Shown: positions 1 to 7,913, counted from the first letter of the stretch. The stretch is 64,000 bases of DNA from Dyella sp. RRB7 (GCF_022761115.1 NZ_JAKWJS010000003.1:1-64000); one strand, 5' to 3'. The notes: a model not told the origin generated them from the sequence alone. Program-made: numbers and translations.

Positions 1-186
1 ACCGACCTCCTCGACTGCCAGAAATTATGGCTCGAAGATGTCTACGAAAGGCTGGCCGGTCCAAAACGTGGTGTAACTATCGACTCTCTTCTGATTGCGG
101 GTAGAAAGTCCAGCACGATGAAGGCAACCAAGAAAGCTGCCACAAAAGTGGTCAAGAAAGTGGTACGCAGGAAAGCCAAAGGCTGA
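1..186 (+). CDS. C-terminal part of an unidentified protein (partial)
   Basis: The first reading frame is open from the window edge to a TGA at 184-186, giving 61 residues of a protein whose start lies outside. The first 20 residues look helical and amphipathic. From about residue 37 the tail is strongly basic and of low complexity, with repeated Lys-Lys pairs (KATKKAATKVVKKVVRRK). Such tails occur in phasin-like, histone-H1-like and other nucleic-acid or granule-binding proteins, but the fragment is too short to assign. An intrinsic terminator follows 20 bases after the stop, which supports this as a real gene end. Confidence 0.6.
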   Translation, partial: TDLLDCQKLWLEDVYERLAGPKRGVTIDSLLIAGRKSSTMKATKKAATKVVKKVVRRKAKG

Positions 187-204
187 CCTTCTGCTCTGAA
201 CAAC

Positions 205-240
205 TAAAAAAGCCCCCGGATCTCTCCCGGGCTTTTTTTT
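205..240 (+). terminator. Intrinsic terminator
   Basis: A GC-rich stem (AAAAGCCC-CCGG paired with CCGGGCTTTT) is followed by a run of eight T. It ends the partial gene at the left edge. The A-run before the stem means it could also act leftward on the convergent gene ending at 306. Confidence 0.85.
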
Positions 241-305
241 ATCCAATCTCGTTGAAATCCACATCCAACCCCAATCCACAAACACAGCGCAATAGCCCGC
301 CTTTC

Positions 306-929
306 CTATTTCTTAGCAGAAGAAATGCATTCTCTAACAGAGAATAAGCCGATGCGCAAAATCTCGTCCAATGACATAAGCACATCGCCGCGTAGATCGT
401 CGGTCTTATTGAATGCAGAGAGCAATGAAGCGTGGGCACTTCTCAGCGATATGAGCCTGTATCTGCTGTTATAGAGAAACTCCATCTGGGCAATCCCAGA
501 AGCCTCAAACGCAGTGAACTTAGTATTCGAGCTCACTCCTTCTTTAGCATCCGATAGCAACTTTTGCAAGTATTCTTCCAACTCTTTCTTATTCTCCGGT
601 GTAAGAACGCTAACTTCCTTGTTCATAGCTGTTCTTGCCAGCTTTGCTATTGGCTCTCCTGCTGCCGCTTCCATCTTTTTCAAAGTGTCGCCACTATTGA
701 TAAGAGCCAGCATGAAGAAAAAATTCTCCAGAGCCAGCCTGTTCAGCGTTTCCGCCTCCTCAAGAAAATTTTCATCAATAAGCGCGACTGCGGCTTGTGA
801 GTTATCCAACATTTTCTTCCAAAATACCAAGACCAACTTCTCGTTTTCCGCAGCGAGTGCTTGCACATTATGTTGGAGTTCGGACCTCGATTCCTTTATG
901 AGGTTCAGAATGCTTTCTCGGATATCCAT
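306..929 (-). CDS. Helical protein of unknown function, possibly DUF5677-like
   Basis: The protein has 207 residues, is mostly alpha-helical by appearance, and has no signal peptide or obvious catalytic motif. A C-terminal stretch, YNSRYRLISLRSAHASL, has the Y-R-x-x-S-x-x-x-H pattern that I associate with DUF5677-type proteins; that is a weak family call. The ATG at 929 is preceded by AAAGGAAAGGGACGGT. An alternative GTG at 986 has GAGGT just upstream and would add 19 basic residues; either is possible. It lies 64 bases (or 7 bases with the GTG) downstream of the PD-(D/E)XK-like gene on the same strand, so the two are almost certainly co-transcribed. Base composition is clearly more AT-rich than in the rest of the window, suggesting acquisition by transfer. 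Function unknown; its pairing with a nuclease-like protein makes a defence or toxin-partner role an inference only. Confidence 0.75.
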   Translation of the reverse strand: MDIRESILNLIKESRSELQHNVQALAAENEKLVLVFWKKMLDNSQAAVALIDENFLEEAETLNRLALENFFFMLALINSGDTLKKMEAAAGEPIAKLARTAMNKEVSVLTPENKKELEEYLQKLLSDAKEGVSSNTKFTAFEASGIAQMEFLYNSRYRLISLRSAHASLLSAFNKTDDLRGDVLMSLDEILRIGLFSVRECISSAKK

Positions 930-993
930 ACCGTCCCTTTCCTTTCTGTTAGTTATACGAGTTAATCGAATAGAGTAAGTTCTCACCTTACCT

Positions 994-1962
994 CTATATG
1001 TCCTTCATACTCTGCAAAGAGTGATTCAATGCCGTAAGAACCGACATGGCTGGTTGATCAATAGGTTCGTTCCAGCACAAGTTAAACATGTTCAGTCTGG
1101 TAGGAAGAATGTTTCCATTCCTAAGCGTCGCGGTGGATGTTGGAAGGTACATCAGATATGCAGGGATAGACTTTTTACCCCTATACATATCGACCCAGTT
1201 ATCTTCGCCAGAAGCAATGATGATTTCCTTTTTGAGCTTTTCTGAGAATTCTCGAAGCTTTCCAATAGGAATATCAGCGCTTGAATAGGCATCAAACACG
1301 TACTCTCCATCCGCACCCTTCTTCGCGCCCCACATCTCGTCATGAACAATAATATTCTTCGCATTGAGGACGGGAACACCCCTTTGCGCCGACGAATTTT
1401 CAATTTGAAGGATCGCCTTCTCGATGGCTTGCAACATTGTCATGCCAGACGTCGTATGTAAGGCCTTGCACGCAAACCCCCACCTCACACCTTCGAAGGT
1501 CGCAATCACATCGGGATTTTTTCCATCAGATTGGTCTGGGTTATCTAGCTCCACATCTGAAGCGCCAGCACCCAAACAAAGGCATGCAATAAACAACTCG
1601 AACAGTTTGTTGTTTCCCGAGTCTAGATATCCTGATTTGCTGTTCATCAGCGGAGAGGACTCATTCAGAAGCATGAGGTGTGGCTTCAAGGCCCCAAACG
1701 CCGGATGACCGCTTACTGAAACCAGCTTGGACGCGATGTCCATAAGGCCCAAGCACTCTCTATGGAATGGCCGTATGTCCTTGTCTCCCGCAGGCCTCAA
1801 TTTAGGATTTTGGTACTGCTCAACCAACCTCATAACACTGTATGACATACCTTCCAGAAGGGAATTTGGTGCGATTTTTATATCAACGCCCCGAAGCACT
1901 CGCTCCAGCTCAAAAACCAATCTTTCCCCGCTTTCGTAGCTGTGTGTGTGCGCCATATCCAT
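994..1962 (-). CDS. Putative PD-(D/E)XK-fold protein with an altered catalytic motif
   Basis: A 322-residue soluble protein. Residues about 118-170 carry the layout of the PD-(D/E)XK nuclease core: a glutamate in the first helix (NKLFELF, Glu122), then GKNPDVIATFEG with Pro150-Asp151, then WGFACKAL (164-166 as A-x-K) and a following helix AIEKAILQIENS like the 'QxxxQI' helix of this fold. The usual acidic residue of E-x-K is alanine here, so the site may be inactive or rearranged. The ATG at 1962 has a good ribosome site (AGAGGAG, 8 bases upstream). It is the first long gene of a leftward operon with the helical protein at 306-929. Restriction-endonuclease-like or defence function is inference; another fold is possible. 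Confidence 0.6.
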   Translation of the reverse strand: MDMAHTHSYESGERLVFELERVLRGVDIKIAPNSLLEGMSYSVMRLVEQYQNPKLRPAGDKDIRPFHRECLGLMDIASKLVSVSGHPAFGALKPHLMLLNESSPLMNSKSGYLDSGNNKLFELFIACLCLGAGASDVELDNPDQSDGKNPDVIATFEGVRWGFACKALHTTSGMTMLQAIEKAILQIENSSAQRGVPVLNAKNIIVHDEMWGAKKGADGEYVFDAYSSADIPIGKLREFSEKLKKEIIIASGEDNWVDMYRGKKSIPAYLMYLPTSTATLRNGNILPTRLNMFNLCWNEPIDQPAMSVLTALNHSLQSMKDI

Positions 1963-1981
1963 ATACCACGCTCCTCTTTTA

Positions 1982-2080
1982 TCAATGAAGGCAACCCATT
2001 AGTTGATTCCGTGTGACTTTCGCTGCCGCGTCACTAGAGAAAGCCGAAAGGTCATCCATGACCTGCGCATCTTCGTCCAT
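1982..2080 (-). CDS. Candidate 32-residue leader ORF
   Basis: An ATG at 2080 opens 32 codons (beginning MDEDAQVMDDLSAF) that end with tandem stops TGA-TAA at 1984-1979. The stop lies 19 bases before the ATG of the PD-(D/E)XK-like gene and directly abuts that gene's AGAGGAG ribosome site, an arrangement suited to translational coupling. No convincing Shine-Dalgarno precedes this ORF, and 33 codons can stay open by chance, so this is a candidate only. Confidence 0.25.
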   Translation of the reverse strand: MDEDAQVMDDLSAFSSDAAAKVTRNQLMGCLH

Positions 2081-2180
2081 TAGATTAGTACCGTCTTAGC
2101 GTCGGGCCCTTAGAGCATTGCCAAAATCAAATGCTTATATAATATGTAATTATATATTCATTAGACTAAAGGGAAACGCA

Positions 2181-2226
2181 GACTTCCTCAAAACCGATTT
2201 TTGGCGAAAGAAATTTTGAGGAAGTC
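2181..2226. repeat. Perfect 13-bp inverted repeat with 20-base spacer
   Basis: GACTTCCTCAAAA at 2181-2193 is the exact reverse complement of TTTTGAGGAAGTC at 2214-2226. The spacer (2194-2213) is AT-rich and not self-complementary. It could be an operator, a long-stem transcript hairpin or the ends of a small lost mobile element; no T-run follows, so it is not a standard terminator. Confidence 0.7.
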
Positions 2227-2382
2227 GCTCATTTCAATATATCCAAAGAAACTGTATATCAATATGCCAGTTATTGGACGCTTGTCAATCAAAGAAGCGA
2301 CCAGTCGATTTATGTGCACGCGACATTTTGACTCAACCAATAACTTATTATTCTTGATGTGATTTTCAGCAAATAAATTGAA

Positions 2383-2410
2383 TTGACGAATCTCTGTCTG
2401 GTGTTAAACC
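2383..2410 (+). promoter_or_regulatory. Possible sigma-70 promoter for the gene at 2458
   Basis: TTGACG (2383-2388), a 16-base spacer and TAAACC (2405-2410). The -35 is good and the -10 is poor. It lies about 50 bases upstream of the ATG, before an imperfect stem (CCCCCTA...TAGGAGG) in the leader. Confidence 0.35.
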
Positions 2411-2457
2411 AAGCGCCCCCTAAGCTTTGCTAGGAGGCCATCACCTAAGGAGACGTC

Positions 2458-2898
2458 ATGCAAGACTTCGCACAACCCCAGCTTCAACCCTACACACACC
2501 CCTGCATCATTGAGCTACCCGGTGGATACCGGGTCTATGGTCAGGACAGAGACCGCTTGAATGAAGGACTGAGTGTCCTGCTTGAAAACGGCATCCAGTT
2601 TCCCTCCCCCAACCTCGTCCAGCACTACGCAGAACCCCCACCAAGGTATTTAGTACCGGCCGACTCCTCCTCTTCCAGCTCGATTTCCACACAAACGGTC
2701 ACTGCAACGCCAGCCACCGTTGCAAAATCGGAAGAGGCGTTCAAACCGTTTGGGTACTACCGGGACTTGTATCTGCTTCGGCAGGACCGGCGAAACATCA
2801 ATGATGAAACGTACGCATCGGACGCTTTCATCACCGAACTCGCCCAAGACAACCGCTTACGCGGCTTGATGCCAACGGACTCGCGATGGTCGTCATGA
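2458..2898 (+). CDS. Hypothetical protein, 146 residues
   Basis: I do not recognise this protein. It has no signal peptide or membrane segment. The N-terminal 60 residues include a compact section (ELPGGYRVYGQDRDRLNEGL) that could be a small fold. A low-complexity linker rich in Ser and Thr (SSSSSSISTQTVTATPATV) occupies residues about 71-90, and a second basic/acidic section (FGYYRDLYLLRQDRRNIND) ends the protein. The start is well supported by AAGGAGA four bases before the ATG. Its base composition is intermediate between the AT-rich patch to its left and the GC-rich chromosome to its right, which fits an orphan accessory gene. The gene stands alone, with about 600 bases of non-coding DNA after it. 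Confidence 0.65.
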   Translation: MQDFAQPQLQPYTHPCIIELPGGYRVYGQDRDRLNEGLSVLLENGIQFPSPNLVQHYAEPPPRYLVPADSSSSSSISTQTVTATPATVAKSEEAFKPFGYYRDLYLLRQDRRNINDETYASDAFITELAQDNRLRGLMPTDSRWSS

Positions 2899-3032
2899 TC
2901 GCTCCGAAGACACCAGACACCGTGATCGCCTAATGCCTCAAGAGCCTCTCCAGCCCATGTTTTCGCGAGGCTCACTGGCATTGCACTTGCTTGTTCAGTC
3001 CATGCGTTCCTGCATTGGCAGCAATCCACGGC

Positions 3033-3048
3033 TTGGGGATGTCCCCAA
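3033..3048. promoter_or_regulatory. 16-bp inverted repeat
   Basis: TTGGGGA and TCCCCAA are exact reverse complements around a TG centre. It lies 30 bases before the larger palindrome at 3078 and shares its G-run/C-run character. It could be an operator half of a paired site upstream of the oxidase operon. Confidence 0.45.
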
Positions 3049-3077
3049 AATGCGCGTTCATTTGGTCAAAAGCCCAC

Positions 3078-3099
3078 CCATCCCCCATATGGGGGATGG
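3078..3099. promoter_or_regulatory. Perfect 22-bp palindrome
   Basis: CCATCCCCCAT is followed without spacer by its exact reverse complement ATGGGGGATGG. A gap-free palindrome this long is unexpected by chance and is typical of a dimeric repressor site. It sits about 400 bases before the first oxidase-operon gene. No T-run follows, so it is not a terminator. Confidence 0.6.
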
Positions 3100-3503
3100 A
3101 GTCAGGCGGTGCGTGAGTGGATCATCAGAAACAAGTGATGGCATGCGCTGGGGACAATAGCTGGACCAAGGCATGGGACAGCGCCGTTGCGATCGCGGCT
3201 GCAGTTCGCATCGACGGTATCGCTTCACATCATTTTCCCGTCGTTTTCGATGGGGATTGTCGCGTGATTGGCCATGGGGGAATGGGGAAATGTGGGGACG
3301 CCCCTCAAAGCAACGCATGGCCGCCGGACATGTACGCCAAGCTACCACCGTGTCGCGCAGGGCATGCATCGGGCCAGTTTGCGTAGTACCTGATCGATCT
3401 GTCGCCGCATGGCTTGAAGGCCGCCCCGATACGTGTGTACTGGGGATGCCAACGCGTGATCGGCGCTCCTTTGGCCAACCACCATCCACAGTAGATTGAT
3501 CCA

Positions 3504-4256
3504 ATGCAGAAGGTTGACTGCCGGCACAGCGATTTTCTCGGGGCGACTCGCTGGGCGGCGCTCTTACTAACGGTCGCCATGCTTTGCGTGACCAGCCGCC
3601 TGCATGCGCAGGTCCAGAGCACGGTCACCGCGCCCGACTCCACCGCCACACGCGTGATGGCCTGTACGGCCTGCCATGGCGAGAAAGGCCAAGGTAGCCG
3701 TGACGACTACTTCCCGAGGCTTGCCGGCAAGCCAGCCGGGTATCTGTTCAATCAACTGGTCGCATTTCGTGATGGCCGGCGCAACTACCCGCCCATGAAT
3801 TATCTGCTCGCCTACCTGCCGGATACCTATCTGCGGGAGATGGCCGATTACTTCGCGAACCAGCAAACGCCATTTCCGGCGCTGCCCAAACCCAATGTCA
3901 CGCCGCAGGTGCTGGCCTTGGGGAAAAAACTGGCGTTGAACGGTGACGATGTACGCCACGTTCCCGCATGCGCTGCCTGTCATGGACCATCCTTGACGGG
4001 CGTCTCGCCCGATATCCCGGGCCTGCTGGGTTTGAACAGCAAGTACATCAGCGCACAGCTCGGGGCGACGCGCTATGGGACGCGCGTTACGACAGCAACC
4101 AACTGCATGCAGAAGGTAGCCGCGCAGCTCTCGGAAGGCGACATAGCGGCTGTTTCGGCTTGGCTGTCGTCGCTTCCCGCGCCCGCCAATCCCGCCCCGG
4201 CGCCCGCCGGTTCACTGAAGTTGGCTCTCACTTGCGAAAGCGCCGAAACGAGATGA
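3504..4256 (+). CDS. Dihaem cytochrome c, c4-like
   Basis: A periplasmic electron-transfer protein of 250 residues with two haem c attachment sites, CTACH near residue 54 and CAACH near residue 157, each starting a domain of about 100 residues, the duplicated layout of cytochrome c4. The N-terminus has a hydrophobic export signal (WAALLLTVAMLCV) ending around HAQ. Distal methionine candidates occur in both halves (PPMNY and the NCMQK region). It is the first gene of the oxidase operon, and its TGA overlaps the ATG of the next cytochrome (ATGA), so translation is probably coupled. It likely passes electrons to the oxidase encoded downstream. No strong ribosome site is visible before the ATG; a nearby alternative start is possible. 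Confidence 0.85.
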   Translation: MQKVDCRHSDFLGATRWAALLLTVAMLCVTSRLHAQVQSTVTAPDSTATRVMACTACHGEKGQGSRDDYFPRLAGKPAGYLFNQLVAFRDGRRNYPPMNYLLAYLPDTYLREMADYFANQQTPFPALPKPNVTPQVLALGKKLALNGDDVRHVPACAACHGPSLTGVSPDIPGLLGLNSKYISAQLGATRYGTRVTTATNCMQKVAAQLSEGDIAAVSAWLSSLPAPANPAPAPAGSLKLALTCESAETR

Positions 4257-5527
4257 GCACACTATTGCCACCTTCAATGGCTGGACGTCGTGCAGCGACC
4301 GTACGGCGAATGCTTTGCCTGGTGCCTGGTCTGTTTGCCCTGGCTTCGCTCGGGCACGGCCAGGACCTGTCGGTCATTGCGCAGGGCCAGTATCTGGCGC
4401 GCGCGGGCGACTGCGTCGCATGTCACAGCAATCCCGGCGATAAACCCTTTGGGGGACGCCGACCCATGGCAACGCCATTTGGCACGCTCTATTCGCCAAA
4501 CATTTCGTCGGATCCGGCCACCGGCATCGGCGCATGGTCGTCCGATGAGTTCTACACCATGATGCATACCGGGCGAACGCGATCGGGCGAGCTGCTTTAC
4601 CCGGCCATGCCATACGCCGCCTATACCAAGGTAACGCGGGCAGACTCCGATGCCATCTTCGCCTACCTGAAATCGGTGCCGCCGGTGCATCAACAAAACC
4701 GCGATCAGGACCTGCGGTTTCCCTACAACAATCGCAGTCTTCTCACCGGTTGGCGAACGCTCTACTTCAAGGAAGGCGAATACAAACCCGACCCTTCGAA
4801 ATCGAGCGATTGGAACCGCGGCGCTTACCTGGTGGAAGGACTCGGGCACTGCTCGATGTGCCACACCGCCATCAATGCACTGGGCGGCAGTTCGGAGTCG
4901 TCCGCCTACCAGGGCGGCTTGATTCCGATGCAAGAGTGGTACGCGCCGTCACTGACATCCAATCGCGAAGCGGGGCTTGGTGATTGGACCATCGAGGACA
5001 TCTCCGATCTCCTGCAGGCCGGCGTGTCAAAGCGAGGGGCTGTCTATGGGCCCATGGCGGAGGTCGTGTACAACAGCCTTCAATATCTATCAGACGCCGA
5101 CATTCACGCCATGGCGGTCTACCTCAAGGACCTGCCATCGACCGGCGAGACGGCTGCCCCCACCCCGGCCGAAGCGCAGGACAAGCTGCGCCTCTTTCCC
5201 CTCGGAAAGAAAATCTACACGGTCCAGTGCGCCATGTGCCACGGCACCAATGGCGAAGGCAAGGGCTGGGATTTCCCGCCCCTTGCCGGGAATCAGTCGA
5301 TCCAGATGACCTCATCCGTCAATCCGATTCGAATGGTCCTCAACGGCGGCTTTCCCCCTGGAACCACACGCAATCCAAGACCCTACGGCATGCCGCCATT
5401 TGCTCAAGAGTTATCCGACGAAGAAGTGGCCGCGGTGGTGACCTACATTCGCACGGCCTGGCAGAACCACGGAACAGCGATTGAGGCGAAGGACGTGAAC
5501 GCATTGCGTTCGGCTCCGCTGAATTGA
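4253..5527 (+). CDS. Trihaem cytochrome c, dehydrogenase-subunit type
   Basis: A 424-residue exported protein with three haem c sites, CVACH, CSMCH and CAMCH, spaced as three consecutive cytochrome domains. This matches the membrane-associated trihaem cytochrome subunits of periplasmic dehydrogenases (alcohol or gluconate dehydrogenase subunit II). The start is the ATG overlapping the previous stop; upstream codons in the same frame are not cytochrome-like. A signal peptide (MLCLVPGLFALASLGHG) follows a short basic leader. No dehydrogenase catalytic subunit is encoded nearby. In this operon it more likely serves as an electron carrier or docking subunit for the haem-copper oxidase, which is inference from context. 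Confidence 0.85.
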   Translation: MSTLLPPSMAGRRAATVRRMLCLVPGLFALASLGHGQDLSVIAQGQYLARAGDCVACHSNPGDKPFGGRRPMATPFGTLYSPNISSDPATGIGAWSSDEFYTMMHTGRTRSGELLYPAMPYAAYTKVTRADSDAIFAYLKSVPPVHQQNRDQDLRFPYNNRSLLTGWRTLYFKEGEYKPDPSKSSDWNRGAYLVEGLGHCSMCHTAINALGGSSESSAYQGGLIPMQEWYAPSLTSNREAGLGDWTIEDISDLLQAGVSKRGAVYGPMAEVVYNSLQYLSDADIHAMAVYLKDLPSTGETAAPTPAEAQDKLRLFPLGKKIYTVQCAMCHGTNGEGKGWDFPPLAGNQSIQMTSSVNPIRMVLNGGFPPGTTRNPRPYGMPPFAQELSDEEVAAVVTYIRTAWQNHGTAIEAKDVNALRSAPLN

Positions 5528-5544
5528 AGAGGGGCGACATCGGC

Positions 5545-5718
5545 ATGAGCGGCAACGACGACGAATCTACCAAGAGTGAGGAACAGCGCGTTGAGGGCAT
5601 CGTGCGCGCCGGGCCACGAGGCGCACTGGCGGTCACGGGTATCGCCGTGGCCATCGTCTTCGCCCTATGGTTCCTTTTTTACTTCCTGGTTTTTCTTCCA
5701 CGTGGTGTGATTCATTAA
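5545..5718 (+). CDS. Small single-span membrane protein of the oxidase operon
   Basis: A 57-residue protein with an acidic, soluble N-terminal half and one transmembrane helix (ALAVTGIAVAIVFALWFLFY) ending in FLPRGVIH. Its size, topology and place directly before oxidase subunit II resemble the single-helix subunit IIa of ba3-type oxidases; it could equally be an assembly helper. The ATG at 5545 is preceded by GAGGGG about ten bases upstream. A TTG at 5524 would overlap the previous gene and is less likely. Confidence 0.65.
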   Translation: MSGNDDESTKSEEQRVEGIVRAGPRGALAVTGIAVAIVFALWFLFYFLVFLPRGVIH

Positions 5719-5728
5719 AGGAAGGGTC

Positions 5729-6298
5729 ATGGTCCAAGCGTCTCCGGCCGATCCACACGACAGCGCTGCGCTGACCGCGCGTATCGAGAAGCGCTGGGCC
5801 CTCATGGTCGTCAGCATCGTCGCCCTACTGGTGGCGATGGTGATCTTCACCGGCCTGCACTGGGCCATGATGCCGCCTTCCCGTGTCGAAACGGCCGACC
5901 CGACCACCTTGCACGTGTCGGGAGAATTCGTCGAGAGCAATCTCGGCAGCTCGGTCGAAGCCGATGGTTCGGTGACGGTGAGAATGATCGGTCAGCAGTA
6001 TTCCTTCACGCCGCAATGCATCGTCGTGCCGGCGCAAACGCCTATCACGTTCCGGGCGACAAGCGCGGACGTCGTGCACGGCATGCTCATTACCGGGACC
6101 AACATCAACTCGATGATCGAGCCCGGCTACATCTCGACGTTCAAGACGGAGTTCGACAAGCCGGGGAACCACCTGATGCCATGCCATGAGTTCTGCGGTG
6201 TCGGCCACGAGGCCATGTGGGCCAATGTGAAGGTCGTGGACAAGGGTACGTTCTCGAAAATGGCGGCCGATACGCGGAGACTGACTTGTGATCTCTAA
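5729..6298 (+). CDS. Cytochrome c oxidase subunit II, ba3-like
   Basis: Subunit II of a haem-copper oxidase, 189 residues, with one N-terminal membrane anchor (VVSIVALLVAMVIFTGLHW) and a periplasmic cupredoxin domain that binds the binuclear CuA centre. All CuA ligands are visible: a histidine in DVVHGM and the cluster CHEFCGVGHEAM (Cys, Glu backbone, Cys, His, Met). The single membrane helix and short length fit the B-type (ba3) branch rather than the aa3 branch, which has two helices. It accepts electrons from cytochrome c and passes them to subunit I, with which it overlaps by 11 bases. Confidence 0.93.
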   Translation: MVQASPADPHDSAALTARIEKRWALMVVSIVALLVAMVIFTGLHWAMMPPSRVETADPTTLHVSGEFVESNLGSSVEADGSVTVRMIGQQYSFTPQCIVVPAQTPITFRATSADVVHGMLITGTNINSMIEPGYISTFKTEFDKPGNHLMPCHEFCGVGHEAMWANVKVVDKGTFSKMAADTRRLTCDL

Positions 6299-7913
6299 CA
6301 AGCGACTCGTGCTTGCCCATTTCTGGCTGGCGTTTGCCATTTTCGGCCTGGCCGTTCTCCTGGGCGAATGGCAAATGTTCATCCGAAGCCCGCTGCATGG
6401 CTGGATACACAATCCCGATCTGTACTATCGATCGGTGACCGCGCACGGCACGGTGATGGGTTACGTGTTCCCCACGCTCATCGCGATGGGGTTCGGCTAC
6501 GCCATTGCCGAGCTTTCCTTGAACCAGCCCCTCATAGGGCGGCGCTGGGCGTGGGCGGGTTACGCGTTGATCATCGTCGGCTCGATCTCGGCCGTGATAC
6601 CGGTGGCGATGGGGCTCGATTCGGTGCTGTACACCTTTTATCCCCCCATGATCGGAAACGCGTTCTACTACATCGGCGTGGTGCTCGTGGTCGTCGGATC
6701 GTGGATCTGGGTCGCCCTCATGGGCATCAACCTCCATGCGTGGAAGCGCGCCCATCCGGGGGCGCCGGTGCCGCTGGCGATGTTCGCCAATGTTGCCGGG
6801 GCCTACCTTTGGGGATGGACCGCCATTGGCGCGGCCCTTGAACTGCTGTTCCAGATCCTGCCGGTGGCGCTCGGGCTATCCCACACCATCAATGCGGGGC
6901 TTTCGCGGGTGTTGTTCTCCTGGACGCTGCACGCCATTGTTTATTTCTGGCTGATGCCGGCTTATATCGCCTTCTACACCATCGTTCCCCGCGCCATCGG
7001 CGGACGTCTGTACAGCGACACCATGGCCCGCATTTCGTTTGTGCTCTTTCTGGTGTTCGCGATGCCGATCGGCATCCATCATCTATTTGCCGACCCGCAG
7101 ATAGGTTCAGGCTTCAAGTTCGTCCATTCCGTGTTTACCGCCATGGTTTCGGTGCCGACCTTGCTGACGGTGTTCACCATCTGTGCTTCCGTGGAAATCG
7201 CGGCACGCCTGCGCGGCGGCAAGGGCGCCTTTGGTTGGCTCAAGGCGCTTCCCTGGGACAACCCGCAAATGCTCGCCCTGACCTTCTCGTTTGTGATGCT
7301 GGGTTTTGGCGGGGCCGGTGGCTTGATCAACATGAGCTATCAGCTCGACTCCACCATCCATAACACCCAATGGGTCACCGGCCATTTCCATCTGATCTTC
7401 GGCGGCGCGATCGTAATCATGTATTTCGCCATTGCCTACGACCTGTGGCCGCATCTCACCGGCCGGGCAATGCAAGACCTCAGGCTGATCCGCACCCAGC
7501 TATGGCTGTGGTTCATCGGCATGATCGTGACCACGTTTCCGTGGCACTACGTGGGCATCCTTGGCATGCCGAGGCGCATGGCTTATTACGACTACACGGC
7601 GCCGGGCATGTCCGCCGAAGGCGTCGCTGTCGTCATGTCGGCGGTGGGCGGCGCGTTGCTGGTGCTATCGGCGCTGCTGTTCCTTACGATCCTGTACCGC
7701 AATCACTCGGCAAACCGGGTTGAGCCCGCGCCGTTCACTTTTAGCCAGGCCATCCACGAACCCACGTCGCTGCCATTGGCATTGAACGGCTTGGGCCTCT
7801 GGGTCGGCCTGATGATTGCGCTGACGATCACGAACTATGGCTATCCCATTCTTCAGCTTATCGGGTTGCACGATGCCGACGTGCCTGCGGTCTATAGCGG
7901 GGGGCAGCAATGA
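6288..7913 (+). CDS. Cytochrome c oxidase subunit I, B-type (ba3-like)
   Basis: The catalytic membrane subunit, 541 residues with about 13 transmembrane segments, that reduces oxygen to water and pumps protons. Haem and copper ligands can be placed: the low-spin haem histidine in TAHGTVMGY, the CuB histidine and cross-linked tyrosine in HAIVYFWLMPAY (His-x3-Tyr), two histidines in GIHHLFADP, and the paired histidines of VTGHFHLIFGG. The Glu-containing D-channel motif of A-type oxidases is absent, in keeping with the B family. The start is a GTG overlapping subunit II; no better ATG exists without losing the first helix. Confidence 0.93.
   Translation: MISNKRLVLAHFWLAFAIFGLAVLLGEWQMFIRSPLHGWIHNPDLYYRSVTAHGTVMGYVFPTLIAMGFGYAIAELSLNQPLIGRRWAWAGYALIIVGSISAVIPVAMGLDSVLYTFYPPMIGNAFYYIGVVLVVVGSWIWVALMGINLHAWKRAHPGAPVPLAMFANVAGAYLWGWTAIGAALELLFQILPVALGLSHTINAGLSRVLFSWTLHAIVYFWLMPAYIAFYTIVPRAIGGRLYSDTMARISFVLFLVFAMPIGIHHLFADPQIGSGFKFVHSVFTAMVSVPTLLTVFTICASVEIAARLRGGKGAFGWLKALPWDNPQMLALTFSFVMLGFGGAGGLINMSYQLDSTIHNTQWVTGHFHLIFGGAIVIMYFAIAYDLWPHLTGRAMQDLRLIRTQLWLWFIGMIVTTFPWHYVGILGMPRRMAYYDYTAPGMSAEGVAVVMSAVGGALLVLSALLFLTILYRNHSANRVEPAPFTFSQAIHEPTSLPLALNGLGLWVGLMIALTITNYGYPILQLIGLHDADVPAVYSGGQQ

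Larger units (their letters stand above)
2081..2457. other. AT-rich non-coding stretch with inverted repeats
   Basis: No credible gene is seen. The stretch is among the most AT-rich in the window and holds an ATATAAT/ATTATAT inverted repeat at 2137-2155 and the perfect 13-bp inverted repeat at 2181-2226. It separates two divergent transcription units, the leftward operon starting at 1962-2080 and the rightward gene at 2458, so it must contain both promoters. Confidence 0.6.
2899..3503. other. Intergenic stretch with two palindromes, no gene seen
   Basis: About 600 bases without a convincing coding frame on either strand. It contains a TTGGGGA-TG-TCCCCAA inverted repeat (3033-3048), a perfect 22-bp palindrome (3078-3099) and a G-rich run near 3270-3300. 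As it lies immediately upstream of the oxidase operon, it is the likely site of that operon's promoter and regulation. Confidence 0.55.

Noticed and set aside
1-186. Phasin identity for the partial left-edge protein
   Set aside because: The Lys-rich tail is suggestive, but 61 residues without the phasin core do not support a name.
3265-3300. G-rich run as a possible G-quadruplex
   Set aside because: Only three G-runs are closely spaced; the fourth needs a loop of about 20 bases, so stability is doubtful.
2933-3504. Overlapping short open frames on both strands before the oxidase operon
   Set aside because: No ribosome sites, no recognisable protein character, and they overlap each other and the palindromes.
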